A stretch of 64,000 nucleotides of DNA from Stieleria sp. JC731 (lineage in GTDB: Bacteria > Planctomycetota > Planctomycetia > Pirellulales > Pirellulaceae): the NCBI RefSeq assembly GCF_020966635.1, contig NZ_JAJKFQ010000005.1:646481-710480 (forward strand), in the 5' to 3' direction. Of the stretch, positions 34,684 to 43,459 are shown piece after piece. A program made the translations under genes and the position numbers. A model generated the notes under the pieces. It saw nothing but the letters and a program-made list of their open reading frames with translations. It was not told the DNA's origin and searched no databases. Every line of letters starts with the position of its first letter. Position 1 is the stretch's first letter.

Positions 34684-37088
34684 TACTTCACCCAGAATGT
34701 GTGGCTGCTGGGATGAAGATCCAAAGTGCCTTCAAGCATGCGTCGAATCATTTCAGGCGTGCTGTCGATTTGACGCATAAAATACATCGGCTCGGTTCGG
34801 CTGCGCATCCGAACGCTAAGGCGATAGGGGCCGCGTTTTGTCATGACCGATGCGGGGATGACATAGCGTGCATTGCGATAATCCAATGGAGGAATGCTGT
34901 GTGCTTCCATTCGGATCAATGGCGGATGGTTCAGGACTGAAACGGGAACCGCACCGGGCCGTAAGAAAACCAGTTGATCGAGCGAAAAGTTCAATGGCAA
35001 TGCGGCCTCGCGGTCAGTGCCGCGGACATTGTTGATTAGGAACTTGGTCTGCAGGTTGAACAGATTCGCATCGCGCGGATAGCGGAGCGTCGCGACGTCC
35101 ACGGAATGCATGTCGCAGAGGTCGCCATTGGAATCAAGGTAGCCGCTTTCCCAGACTCGGATTCCATCGGGATCGATCAATGCGACGTTCAGCCAAAGTT
35201 GTGGCTGGGCACCAAGTGAACCGGTTGGCAGGTTGTGTCCTTCGCTAGTGTTTTCGACCCGATAGCTGAATTGTAGGTCTTGGCCAGCGACTGGAGGCAG
35301 ATCAAAGAAGGGGCCACAAATGGATGTGCTGGATTCCATCGTTTGAATGGCCGCGGCGCGTTTGATGTCCAATCGGTGCAGGTTGTCGTCAATGATCTTT
35401 CTCGCATCACGGCGGTCATCCGTGGTGTCCCATGGTTTGGGAAACGCCATCTGCCGAGTCACTGATTTTTCAAACGCTTCGGTTCCCCAGCCGGCTCGAT
35501 AATCAAACGTCAGCCATTCGCGTGGACTGTACTGTTTCGCTTTGGGATTATGTGGAAAGATTCCGGGGTGGGCGATGGAGTAACCAGGGCCCCAAAACAT
35601 GTGATTGGACTGCTTACGTTTTTCGCCGAACGGCTTGTCATTGATGTACGCCGCGAAACCTTCGTCATAGCCGAGCGGCTTTCCGGGAACTGCACCCATG
35701 TGACAGTCTTGGCAACTGACACCGCGCTTCGATGCTGGGCCGCTGCGATACTGGGCGTGAACGACTTCAAGCCAGATACCCGGATGCACCGCCACTTGGT
35801 GACACGACACACAGATGTCACTTTTGGTAATCGGTGCAAAGAAGCGACCTTCCCGGTGAATCGGTTGCCCGGGGCCTTTTTCTTCGGGTGAGAGCTTCAG
35901 CTTCAATTCTTTCGCATCTGCGATCGCCGCGCGGACGCCTGCACCACCATGGCCACCGTTTACAGGGGCATGGATATCGCCGGGTTCAATTCGACGGTCG
36001 CCGTTGCTGCGCCAATAATGCTCGTTCACACGATGGCATGCGATACAGGTCACACCTTCACGTACGACCGGAGGTGCGTCGAGGAAGCTTGCGGCGCGAG
36101 GCAGTTTCAGCTGCGTTCCGACTGGCGAATGACACCGAACACAGAAGCTCCCGACCGTTCCACGCGTCAGTTCAGTCATCGCTTGTTCAAAACGATTAAA
36201 CATGGGCGAGACGGAAGCATAAGCATGACCACTGGAACGCCATTGGTCGTATTGGCCTGGGTGGCATTTGCGGCAAGTTTCCGCGGACGGGTAGCAGTCC
36301 TCCGTCCAAAGTGCCTCGTGAGGATCTGGTTCCTTCGAATTTGCCGATGAGCCAAGGGCCGCTTCGCCTTCTTTGATCGGAGAAGTCGATTGCTGCATCG
36401 CTTCCAATGGGTCGGCCTGACTATCGCTTCCAAGCAGATCGTCCCCACCAAGCAAGTCGTCACCGCCTAACAAGCTATCACCTCCGAGCAGGCTGTCATC
36501 GCCCAGAAGGTTTTCGCTACCTAGTAAATCGTCGTCGCCGGACAGCAAGTCGTCGCTTTGGGGGGCCGTTGGCCTCAGCGCCATCCGGTACGCAGCACGA
36601 AGGTGTTGCCGAACTCGTTCAGATTTTGTTTGCGTCTCTGCACTAGGCCTACCGAATTGACGCCATTGGTGAGGATCAATTGGGCGTGTCCACTCCGCTG
36701 CGCCAAGGTTGCTTGTGTTATTGGGTGACACCGAACGCGGGCAGTCGACGTTCCTGTTTAGCGGATTCGCAAACCCATTTGTCGTCCGTTGGAGCGGCAG
36801 TTGCGAACGGTTCGCTGGGGAATGAAACGCTGGCTGTCGCCAATCGTGATAGGACGGGCCAGAATTTTGATGGCTGAACGATGGTTGCTTGAAATCGCTG
36901 CTGTAGCTGGGTAGCGAACTGGCGGCTGGCTCCTGCGCGGTAGCTGAATTCGTAGCCATCAAAAGTGCAAGTGCAGAAGCAAGCACAGTTCGGCGCGCGG
37001 AGCGACACATAGCGACGGATGATGAGCCGCTCGCGCGATGAAGCAAGCCATCAAAGGCCGCTCGGAAAATCGCGGTGGATAGATTCAT
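34683..37088 (-). CDS. Five-haem cytochrome c family protein
   Basis: An 801-residue exported protein with five CxxCH motifs: CRKCH 272, CVRCH 316, CIACH 348, CVSCH 426 and CQDCH 459. The arrangement resembles the cytochrome c554 / multihaem family (ETCRKCHPGQYDQWRSSGHAYA). The N-terminal 260 residues are low complexity with an LLGGDD-type repeat (179-222). Residues 560-801 form a beta-rich domain (YRVENTSEGHNLPTGSLG). A signal peptide starts around residue 27 (RRTVLASALALLMATNSATA), so Met27 at 37010 may be the true start. The partner is the translationally coupled barrel protein. Electron transfer is clear from the haems; the substrate is not. Confidence 0.88.
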   Translation of the reverse strand: MNLSTAIFRAAFDGLLHRASGSSSVAMCRSARRTVLASALALLMATNSATAQEPAASSLPSYSSDFKQPSFSHQNSGPSYHDWRQPAFHSPANRSQLPLQRTTNGFANPLNRNVDCPRSVSPNNTSNLGAAEWTRPIDPHQWRQFGRPSAETQTKSERVRQHLRAAYRMALRPTAPQSDDLLSGDDDLLGSENLLGDDSLLGGDSLLGGDDLLGGDDLLGSDSQADPLEAMQQSTSPIKEGEAALGSSANSKEPDPHEALWTEDCYPSAETCRKCHPGQYDQWRSSGHAYASVSPMFNRFEQAMTELTRGTVGSFCVRCHSPVGTQLKLPRAASFLDAPPVVREGVTCIACHRVNEHYWRSNGDRRIEPGDIHAPVNGGHGGAGVRAAIADAKELKLKLSPEEKGPGQPIHREGRFFAPITKSDICVSCHQVAVHPGIWLEVVHAQYRSGPASKRGVSCQDCHMGAVPGKPLGYDEGFAAYINDKPFGEKRKQSNHMFWGPGYSIAHPGIFPHNPKAKQYSPREWLTFDYRAGWGTEAFEKSVTRQMAFPKPWDTTDDRRDARKIIDDNLHRLDIKRAAAIQTMESSTSICGPFFDLPPVAGQDLQFSYRVENTSEGHNLPTGSLGAQPQLWLNVALIDPDGIRVWESGYLDSNGDLCDMHSVDVATLRYPRDANLFNLQTKFLINNVRGTDREAALPLNFSLDQLVFLRPGAVPVSVLNHPPLIRMEAHSIPPLDYRNARYVIPASVMTKRGPYRLSVRMRSRTEPMYFMRQIDSTPEMIRRMLEGTLDLHPSSHTFWVK
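36423..36554 (-). repeat. 18-nt minisatellite encoding LLGGDD repeats
   Basis: About seven units of six residues (LLSGDD, LLGSEN, LLGDDS, LLGGDS, LLGGDD, LLGGDD, LLGSDS) inside the cytochrome. The unit is amphipathic and acidic and might bind calcium or a basic partner. Copy number is probably variable among strains. Confidence 0.85.
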
Positions 37089-37523
37089 GGGCGTCGAAAT
37101 GGCGTCGTCGCTGGCGTGGGTACTGCCAATCGTCCGCCGATCGTGCGGACAGTTGGCTTTAACTAGGTCTGCGATCGACCTGTTACGACCCGAATATCCG
37201 GTCTAGTTGCTGCGGCCGGAATAATCGACCCATCCTGCGCACCTTGACGAAGAAAACTCTAAAGAGGGGATGCTGTACACGGTACGTGGGAGGCCTTTCA
37301 GAGCTAGTTTTGGGTGAATGCGAACATTCTGAGGAGCGATCGGGTGACCGTTTCACATCATCGCTATTTGCGAGCTAAAGAAACGAATGGTCGCGGTTGT
37401 GCTGCAACCAAACCGAGAGGTTGCGGCCACGCCCTGATCAACGTGTAACACCCCACGAGTGTCGCATGGCACTTCACATCATTCCGCCGTATTGATGCGA
37501 CACCGCATATTGGTTGACGAGTA
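37089..37523. other. Divergent intergenic region, no supported gene
   Basis: About 435 nt between the cytochrome and the plus-strand membrane protein. I see no coding potential on either strand and no placed promoter, although both flanking genes need one here. Confidence 0.45.
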
Positions 37524-38063
37524 ATGTCCGAGCACATGTACAAAGTCGTTCCTGTCAACGCACAAGAAAAGATCTATCGCTGCAAAGTCGTGGGCAACAC
37601 GGCAGCGACCTTATTCGTCGGCAGTGGTCGTTCGATCAAAGTCCACGTGCGTGAAACTTGTGGCGGCGGTTTCACATTGGGTGTTGAGCCCAAGCATGTG
37701 AAGAAAATCAAAATCGGATCTCGCTACGAACTGCATTACGACGACCGGCGGATGCTGATTGCGCCACAGGTTTTTGTCCAATCCGTGCAAGGCGAGCCTC
37801 GCTTGCAAGTCGTCACCGTCAAAGAGTATGAACCCAAGAAAGGCTGGGCGTTTCGTCTGCCTTTCACCCGAGGCCACCAAGTGGTTCGGCATCATAAAGG
37901 GACTGTCAGCCCGGCTGCCTACGGCGGGTTTGTACTGGTGTTGTTCTGTGTGATGGCACTTCCCGGACTGGGCGACAAACTCGGAACGGCTTCAAGGATT
38001 GAAAAGGCGGTGAATATCGTCGCCCGAAACGTTGGTGAAGTCGTCAAGTCGTTTCGCGAATAA
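37524..38063 (+). CDS. Conserved-looking hypothetical protein with one membrane helix
   Basis: A 179-residue protein not recognised. Residues 1-115 are a compact beta-rich cytoplasmic-type domain (YKVVPVNAQEKIYRCKVVG; KIKIGSRYELHYDDRRM; PRLQVVTVKEYE). One hydrophobic helix lies near 135-150 (YGGFVLVLFCVMALPGL), and a short amphipathic tail follows. There is no signal peptide. The beta domain has the size of a PilZ domain but lacks the R-x-x-x-R and D/N-x-S-x-x-G motifs, so c-di-GMP binding is not claimed. It is followed by a terminator about 200 nt downstream. Confidence 0.7.
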   Translation: MSEHMYKVVPVNAQEKIYRCKVVGNTAATLFVGSGRSIKVHVRETCGGGFTLGVEPKHVKKIKIGSRYELHYDDRRMLIAPQVFVQSVQGEPRLQVVTVKEYEPKKGWAFRLPFTRGHQVVRHHKGTVSPAAYGGFVLVLFCVMALPGLGDKLGTASRIEKAVNIVARNVGEVVKSFRE

Positions 38064-38408
38064 GCGCTCGGAAGCGTCATACCTGCAAGCAATACAGAAC
38101 GTTTGCCGGTCGCGAAGGCCAACGGAGCAAGTGTGTGAGCGTGATCGAGAGACGAACCGAGTTTCACGCGATTCGTCAATGCTCCTTTCTCACGATGCAG
38201 TTCTGCCGGAAAGTATTCGCCAGCCGTTAAAGCTTTCCTAAAGTGACTGACCGGCACAGCCGATAAAGACGGTGACCCGAAGTTTGGGCACCGTTTCTTT
38301 TTTGCGTCTCAGGAAAACTCGAGCACGCCGCGAAGGAAACGCTCCTGCAACGCGAATCGATCAGCTGACGCAACTATGCTCTTCGTGAACTACCGATCAG
38401 ACTCTCGT
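38064..38408. other. Intergenic region containing a terminator
   Basis: 345 nt between the membrane protein and the small lipoprotein. The only feature I can place is the intrinsic terminator at 38269-38303; no gene is supported. Confidence 0.5.
38269..38303 (+). terminator. Intrinsic terminator
   Basis: ACGGTG at 38269-38274 pairs with CACCGT at 38289-38294, and inner CCC pairs with GGG around an unpaired A. The hairpin runs into TTTCTTTTTT. It lies 206 nt after the membrane-protein stop and 106 nt before the next start. Confidence 0.78.
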
Positions 38409-38825
38409 ATGAAGACCGTCTTGGCGGGCGTTTTCATCGCTACGATCAGTGTGCTGTCCAGCGGAGGATGTCGACTCTGCTGCGATCGTGAAGACGCAGC
38501 CTACGCCGCATATGGCGGTGCTTGGCAGCGACTGCAGCGAGATTCGGGACGAGTTGGCAGTTTGGCGGATCCTGCCGGTGCGAAGGTCGGTACGCTAAAA
38601 GATCGCGAGATTGATTTAGGCGAGGAGGCCTCGCGCAGTCAGATTTTACCGCCAAATGAAGACCGCCCTTCAATGCCCTCGAAAGAGGACATTCCGGAAA
38701 ACTTCGTGCCGAAATTCGAAGAGGAAACGGACGAGGAGTTCCAAGAACGCCTGCGGAAGTTCCAAGAAGAACAGCTCAATGCCAAGGTTATTCCTGGCGC
38801 GCCGGCTCCGCCCGCGTTCCGCTAG
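38409..38825 (+). CDS. Small acidic lipoprotein
   Basis: A 138-residue protein beginning MKTVLAGVFIATISVLSSGGC, a type II signal peptide with lipobox SSGGC (Cys21). The mature part is charged (EEETDEEFQERLRKFQEEQL), probably a helix, with a Pro/Ala-rich end. No domain was recognised. The frame is open upstream to 38376, but the lipoprotein signal fixes the start at 38409. Its last 38 nt overlap the end of the convergent gene. Confidence 0.78.
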   Translation: MKTVLAGVFIATISVLSSGGCRLCCDREDAAYAAYGGAWQRLQRDSGRVGSLADPAGAKVGTLKDREIDLGEEASRSQILPPNEDRPSMPSKEDIPENFVPKFEEETDEEFQERLRKFQEEQLNAKVIPGAPAPPAFR

Positions 38826-39630
38826 TGCTTGTCGATCCTCTTGATGATGAATCGGTTTTTGGAATCGGTTCCCAGTCTTGGGGAAGCGGCAGTATTCCAT
38901 GCCGAGTTACGTAGTCGAGTTCTCGGTACCGGATCGCAACAAACTGAGTCGTTTCGGCGAGCACCTCTTGAAGCTTTGATTCAACCTGCTGACGAATCAG
39001 AGACTCATCAACTCGGCCATTCGCATTGGCGACAGAGTTGTACGGCACGGTAAATCGTTCTGCATCTTTAAGACGCTTCCGAAACATTGATTCGATTCTG
39101 GGATCCGACGAGATCCGCACGTGGTCGAATTCATGATTGACGATTTTGCTTTTCCAGAAAACGTCTTTGCCCGGCAGATCTCTTAGCCAGACTTCGTGGC
39201 TTTGTTCAAGCTTGACGCTTCGAAAGCGAACGTCCACGCGAACGAACTTTTCCGTTTCGCTGTTGGACGCTGATGAATAGCTGCTACGGTCGTGAAACAC
39301 TCGCCAGCGGGCATTGCTTTTGTATCGATATTGAAATCGAAATCGTGTCTCGCCAACTAATCGAGCGCGCGTCGGAAGAGTTGTCGGATCGGACTGCGGC
39401 TCACCACCGGTGACAAACTTTACGTTGCCACGATTGATCAGATCCGCAATTGTGGACGGCGGCTTTGGAAGGCTAGTTAGTGATACATCCTGGCTAGCTG
39501 ATGACGCGATTGGCGGATTGCCAGGTTCATCAGCTGTTGTAGGCAAATGCTCACTGAGTAGCACAAAGGAGAAGACAAGAAGAGAGGTTGATCGTTTCAC
39601 CAATGTCGGGCACGCCAACTGCAATCGCAT
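38788..39630 (-). CDS. Exported hypothetical protein
   Basis: About 280 residues. The start at 39630 gives MRLQLACPTLVKRSTSLLV and a signal peptide ending near PTTADEP; an ATG at 39660 adds ten residues. Both fall just after the pabA stop at 39672, so cotranscription with pabA is likely. The central part (RLVGETRFRFQYRYKSNARWRV, VRVDVRFRSVKLEQSHEVWL) is beta-rich; later the sequence has HVRISSDPRIESMFRKRLK, and the segment EFDHVRI shows a His that could be part of a protease-like site, but no full motif is present. Family unknown. Confidence 0.75.
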   Translation of the reverse strand: MRLQLACPTLVKRSTSLLVFSFVLLSEHLPTTADEPGNPPIASSASQDVSLTSLPKPPSTIADLINRGNVKFVTGGEPQSDPTTLPTRARLVGETRFRFQYRYKSNARWRVFHDRSSYSSASNSETEKFVRVDVRFRSVKLEQSHEVWLRDLPGKDVFWKSKIVNHEFDHVRISSDPRIESMFRKRLKDAERFTVPYNSVANANGRVDESLIRQQVESKLQEVLAETTQFVAIRYRELDYVTRHGILPLPQDWEPIPKTDSSSRGSTSTSGTRAEPARQE

Positions 39631-39671
39631 TTCACATTGAAACAATTTGGCGATCGGCATTCGGCGAAAGG

Positions 39672-40250
39672 TTACCACTTCAGAAATCTCGTCAGCATTT
39701 CGATGCCGGGTTCGGTAAGGAAGCTCTCCGGATGGAACTGCCATCCTTCGATTTGGAAATCCTTGTGACGGACACACATGATTTGTCTTGTGCCACCGGT
39801 GTCGGTCCAGGCGCCAACTTGCAAGCAGTCGGGAACCGTATTCGGATCGATCACAAGGCTATGGTACCTCGTGGCGACAAACGGTTGGGTCAAACCTGCG
39901 AATAAGCCCGCATTGTCGTGGTGAATGTTATCGGTCTTCCCGTGCATCAGCTGGGGTGCGCGAATGATCTTCCCGCCAAATGCTTGTCCGATCGATTGGT
40001 GTCCCAGACAAACACCCAGCAATGGAACTTTCCCGGCAAAATGGCGAACACAGTCCACGCTAATTCCGGCTTCGGTCGGCGTACAGGGTCCGGGAGAAAT
40101 CAAGATCCGATCGGGGGACAGAGTGTCTAGCTCGTCAATCGAAATCTCATCGTTGCGAAAAACACGCAGTTCGACGGAGGGATCAATTTCCCCAAGTCGT
40201 TGGACGAGGTTGTATGTGAACGAATCGTAATTGTCGATGACGATGACCAT
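39672..40250 (-). CDS. pabA: Glutamine amidotransferase PabA/TrpG
   Basis: A 192-residue class I glutamine amidotransferase that supplies ammonia to aminodeoxychorismate or anthranilate synthase. Seen directly: VIDNYDSFTYNLVQ, ILISPGPCTPTEAG, nucleophile Cys81 in LLGVCLGHQSIGQAFGG, and His173/Glu175 in WQFHPES. The ATG at 40250 gives the standard N-terminus; the frame extends to 40292. No chorismate-binding partner is in the window, so PabA and TrpG cannot be separated; it may serve both, as in many bacteria. Confidence 0.93.
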   Translation of the reverse strand: MVIVIDNYDSFTYNLVQRLGEIDPSVELRVFRNDEISIDELDTLSPDRILISPGPCTPTEAGISVDCVRHFAGKVPLLGVCLGHQSIGQAFGGKIIRAPQLMHGKTDNIHHDNAGLFAGLTQPFVATRYHSLVIDPNTVPDCLQVGAWTDTGGTRQIMCVRHKDFQIEGWQFHPESFLTEPGIEMLTRFLKW

Positions 40251-40524
40251 GGCGTAACTTGTGAGCTCGAGCCTGCTGTCAATGGATTTCAATCGGGAAT
40301 TTGCGGTGTTTTGACAAAAAAGGCTTCTTTGCCAGGGAAGTCCGCAAACGCTCTTCTTTCTAGATCGTGATGCAACCTATAATGACATGTACCAGGCCAC
40401 TTGCCGAGAGCCTGCCGTGTCACTTCGCAATGGAAAAGGAACGAAACACTCGGCGCTTTGCGACAGCACCTTGCGCGTTTAACATCGACTGTTTCCATCT
40501 CCATTCATTTCGGATTCAACTATC

Positions 40525-41073
40525 GTGCTCTCGGTTCGCCCAAAAGTTGCCGAACTTTCGTTTCACGTGTTCAGCCGATCGCTGCACCCGGAACTCTACA
40601 CCGTCCATAAGTCGCGGCGGATAGAACGGTCGGCCTATCAGGCTCAGATCAGCATTACCAATTGCGGCCATGTGATCACTTGGAATCGGACGGGCGACGG
40701 TACCGCAACCATCTGCGAAGTCGCAACGGGGGCACATCAGCCACTGCCGACCAAACGTTGCATGATTTCACGTCCGCTCAAGGGCAGTCGGACCGAAAAA
40801 GTGAGCTGCCAATCGGGTGTTGCCTATCGCACACATTTCCAGTTGGAACCCGTCAGCCCAGACCTGTTCTTTATGGTTGGGCAGCAACTCGGGAAACAAC
40901 CAGTCGAGGGGTTGTTGCATACCTTCGATTCCAGCGGCCGCATGTCCTTCGGAGCACTGAGCTATATCAACGTCGAATGTCGTCAGCGTTCGATGCTTGT
41001 TCAAGCGGTCCACACTTTTCCGGACGACTACGCGATCGTCAAAGTTGAATCGCTGTTCTCCTTGCCAGAATAA
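40525..41073 (+). CDS. DUF2617-like protein
   Basis: A 182-residue soluble protein starting at GTG 40525. It contains VAELSFHVFSRSLHPELY, ISITNCGHVITWNRTGDG, a central PLKGSRTEKVSCQSGVAY and a C-terminal YAIVKVESLFSLPE. The pattern matches what I know of the uncharacterised DUF2617 family (about 180 residues, actinobacteria and planctomycetes). No function is known. It is divergent from pabA and 39 nt upstream of the HisA-related gene. Confidence 0.6.
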   Translation: MLSVRPKVAELSFHVFSRSLHPELYTVHKSRRIERSAYQAQISITNCGHVITWNRTGDGTATICEVATGAHQPLPTKRCMISRPLKGSRTEKVSCQSGVAYRTHFQLEPVSPDLFFMVGQQLGKQPVEGLLHTFDSSGRMSFGALSYINVECRQRSMLVQAVHTFPDDYAIVKVESLFSLPE

Positions 41074-41112
41074 TTCTGCAGAAAGGTTTCCGACTGCGAT
41101 TGGAACAGCACG

Positions 41113-41895
41113 TTGAAGCCAACCTCCTCCTTGCACTGGGACCCCGGTCTATGGCAACGCCTCGTCGGTGTCGTGGATTTGAAGGGCGGTGAATCGGTGC
41201 ATGCCATCGCCGGTGATCGAGCTTGCTACCGTGCAACGCAGGTGTTTCGTCATCCAGGTGGAAAGTCCGTCGCGATCAACGGCGATGCGGCGCTACATGC
41301 GATCCAATACAAGGCGGCAAAGTTCCGGTCGATCTACGTCGCCGACTTGGATGCCCTGACGGATGGTTCTGTCCAAAGTGAAACCATCGCCGCGTTGGTC
41401 GATAGGGTTGGTGCTCAAGTCGATTGGTTGCTGGATTTGGGCATCAAAGATTCCTGCGACGCAATTCCGGTTGCTTTGCAGGACCACCCGAGCACTTCAT
41501 TTGTGCTTGCGTCCGAATCCGTTGTGGACCTCGATCTCGTTGCAACCTGTGCGAAGCGATTCGGTCAAACACGTGTAGCGATCAGCTTGGACTTTCGAAA
41601 CCGCCAATGGATGTCGGCGGGGCCAGAGCTGGATGATTGGATCAGATCGATCGAACGCAATGACATTCGGTCGGTGATCGCGTTGGATTTGGGAGGCGTC
41701 GGAACCGGCAATGTTGACGCGGCAACACGATTGATTCGTTCGATTCGGAAGCGACTGCCAAAGCAGACGCTGATCTCTGGCGGTGGCGTTTCGGGCGAAC
41801 GTGATGCCGATCGCTTGGTTGCCGCGGGAGCCGACCGAATTCTAGTCGCCAGTCTGTTTACCGGCGCCGCGTCACCTTTCGTCTCATCGGATTGA
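41113..41895 (+). CDS. HisA/HisF-related TIM-barrel protein
   Basis: A 260-residue half-barrel-duplicated (beta-alpha)8 protein. Seen: VGVVDLKGGESVHAIAGDR, FRSIYVADLDALTDG, VDWLLDLGIKD, VIALDLGGVGTGNVD, QTLISGGGVSGERDADRLVAAGADRILVA (in pieces). The phosphate-binding loops of HisA are recognisable, but the N-terminal catalytic Asp lies in VVDLKGG and the histidine pathway is absent here. It matches the hisAF-related group, which in methanogens, methylotrophs and planctomycetes goes with tetrahydromethanopterin-type C1 genes. The start is TTG 41113. Its last 38 nt overlap the convergent helicase gene. Confidence 0.85.
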   Translation: MKPTSSLHWDPGLWQRLVGVVDLKGGESVHAIAGDRACYRATQVFRHPGGKSVAINGDAALHAIQYKAAKFRSIYVADLDALTDGSVQSETIAALVDRVGAQVDWLLDLGIKDSCDAIPVALQDHPSTSFVLASESVVDLDLVATCAKRFGQTRVAISLDFRNRQWMSAGPELDDWIRSIERNDIRSVIALDLGGVGTGNVDAATRLIRSIRKRLPKQTLISGGGVSGERDADRLVAAGADRILVASLFTGAASPFVSSD

Positions 41896-43111
41896 GATTT
41901 CGTTTTGGCTTTTCGGCTGACTCTTCTGCCGTCGGCTCGACTTTTTTCTCTGGTTCGAAACCATCGATCGAATCCCGAATCAACAGTTTGTTGATCCGCT
42001 GTTCGATGCCAGTCAAAAAGTCACCTTGGCCAGGAACGATGAAGGTATAGGCCACACCGTCGCGTCCCATTCGACCTGTCCGACCGACGCGGTGGACGTA
42101 GTCGTCGCTATCTTCAGGGACATCGAAATTGATAATGTGCGAGATCGTGCTGATATCGATCCCACGTCCGACAACATCGGTGGCAACCAGGATCTGTAGC
42201 GAACCTTCACGCAATCGTTGCAAGGTGCGGTCTCGCTCCCGCTGGGCCATGTCGCCGTGCATCGCGGCACAGGCTTTGTGCTTCTTGCTCAGTGCCCGCC
42301 AAAGTCGATCGGTTCCACGTTTGGTTCTACAGAATACGATCGCTTGTTCTGGGTTTTCGCGTTCGAGCAACGTCTGCAGCAGATCAAGTTTCTTGTCTTG
42401 CTCGACCGTGAAGTAGTGCTGCTCGATCGTTTCGACAGACATTTCGTTTTTACAGCAGTCGATCACTTCCGGATCCTGCATGTACGATTCGGCCAATCGA
42501 CGGACCGTATCTGGAAGCGTTGCTGACAACAACAACGTCTGGCGGTCTCGCGGACAGCGACGAAGGATGCGTTCGATCTGCGGGCGAAACCCGATGTCCA
42601 ACATGCGGTCGGCTTCGTCGAGAACGACGCACCAGACATCTTTGGTACGCAGCGATCGCCGCTGTAGGTGGTCGTGCAATCGGCCGGGGGTACCGACAAC
42701 GATTTGGGCACCGTTTTCGAGTTGCCGCAGTTGGGTGCGGATGTTTTTGCCACCGGCCAGAACTGCGATCTCCGTCGGACAGCCATGAGCCAATCGCTTT
42801 GCCTCGCGGCCGACCTGATCGGCCAATTCACGCGTCGGGACGATGATGATCGCTTGGGGATCTCGGCAATCTTCGAGCGAGTCGAGCTGCTCGAGAATTG
42901 GAATCGAGAATGCGGCGGTTTTGCCTGTCCCCGTCCGGGCCTGCCCAATGACATCCAGCCCCTCGAGTGCTAGCGGGATCAATTCCGCTTGAATGGGGGA
43001 TGGTTTTTCGAAGCCCGCCTTTTTCAGCGCACTGCGCATGACGGGAGAGAGGTCGATCGCGTCGAAGCCCTCTGGTTTTTTACTGTTGCGTTCCTTCTGC
43101 TTTGCTTTCAT
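41858..43111 (-). CDS. DEAD-box RNA helicase (RhlE-like)
   Basis: A 417-residue ATP-dependent RNA helicase with complete motifs: Q motif (GFEKPSPIQAELIPLAL), I ARTGTGKT, Ia PTRELA, II DEAD, III SAT, IV AIVFCRTKRGTDRL, V ATDVVGRGIDIS and VI HRVGRTGRMGRDG. The C-terminus is short and basic (RRKVTRRR). This size and tail suit the RhlE/CsdA-like group acting in ribosome assembly or RNA decay. The ATG at 43111 (MKAKQKERN) is chosen; the frame extends to 43162. It converges on the HisA-related gene. Confidence 0.95.
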   Translation of the reverse strand: MKAKQKERNSKKPEGFDAIDLSPVMRSALKKAGFEKPSPIQAELIPLALEGLDVIGQARTGTGKTAAFSIPILEQLDSLEDCRDPQAIIIVPTRELADQVGREAKRLAHGCPTEIAVLAGGKNIRTQLRQLENGAQIVVGTPGRLHDHLQRRSLRTKDVWCVVLDEADRMLDIGFRPQIERILRRCPRDRQTLLLSATLPDTVRRLAESYMQDPEVIDCCKNEMSVETIEQHYFTVEQDKKLDLLQTLLERENPEQAIVFCRTKRGTDRLWRALSKKHKACAAMHGDMAQRERDRTLQRLREGSLQILVATDVVGRGIDISTISHIINFDVPEDSDDYVHRVGRTGRMGRDGVAYTFIVPGQGDFLTGIEQRINKLLIRDSIDGFEPEKKVEPTAEESAEKPKRNLNPMRRKVTRRR

Positions 43112-43459
43112 GCGGCTAGCATAACCGCAGCGAAGCGATTTCACTATGACAGTCACGGTCACCTTGCAGGAAGGAACGATATCGAGGCACGAGTTAGAGT
43201 GACCGGACCGGTAAAGACGCCCTGGGGCGTTTTGTTAAAGTTCGAAGTCGTTGACGTTCGCGGGGACTTTGCGGGAGACGGCCGGCTTCGGTTGCGATCC
43301 CAGATGTGAAGATCGGGCTGGATTCCGAGTCTGGTCCGATGGCCCCCAATTGAGATTCAGAGCAGCGAAATGTCTGCGTAGAACGTTGCCAAATCGAAGG
43401 ACGGGATAAACAGCAACGCTTTATTAACAAGTTGCCCAGTCGAAACTTCAAAGTCTGGG
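43112..43459. other. Intergenic region, no supported gene
   Basis: 348 nt upstream of the helicase and downstream of the lipoprotein gene, both on the minus strand. A plus-strand frame ending at 43309 has a plausible-looking beta stretch (VTGPVKTPWGVLLKFEVV) but no start or ribosome-binding site that would make it a gene. Nothing else seen. Confidence 0.4.

Noticed and set aside
43179-43309. Possible short plus-strand gene with the stretch VTGPVKTPWGVLLKFEVV
   Set aside because: No ribosome-binding site, too short and no stop-to-start context that would support it; kept as a note in the intergenic entry.
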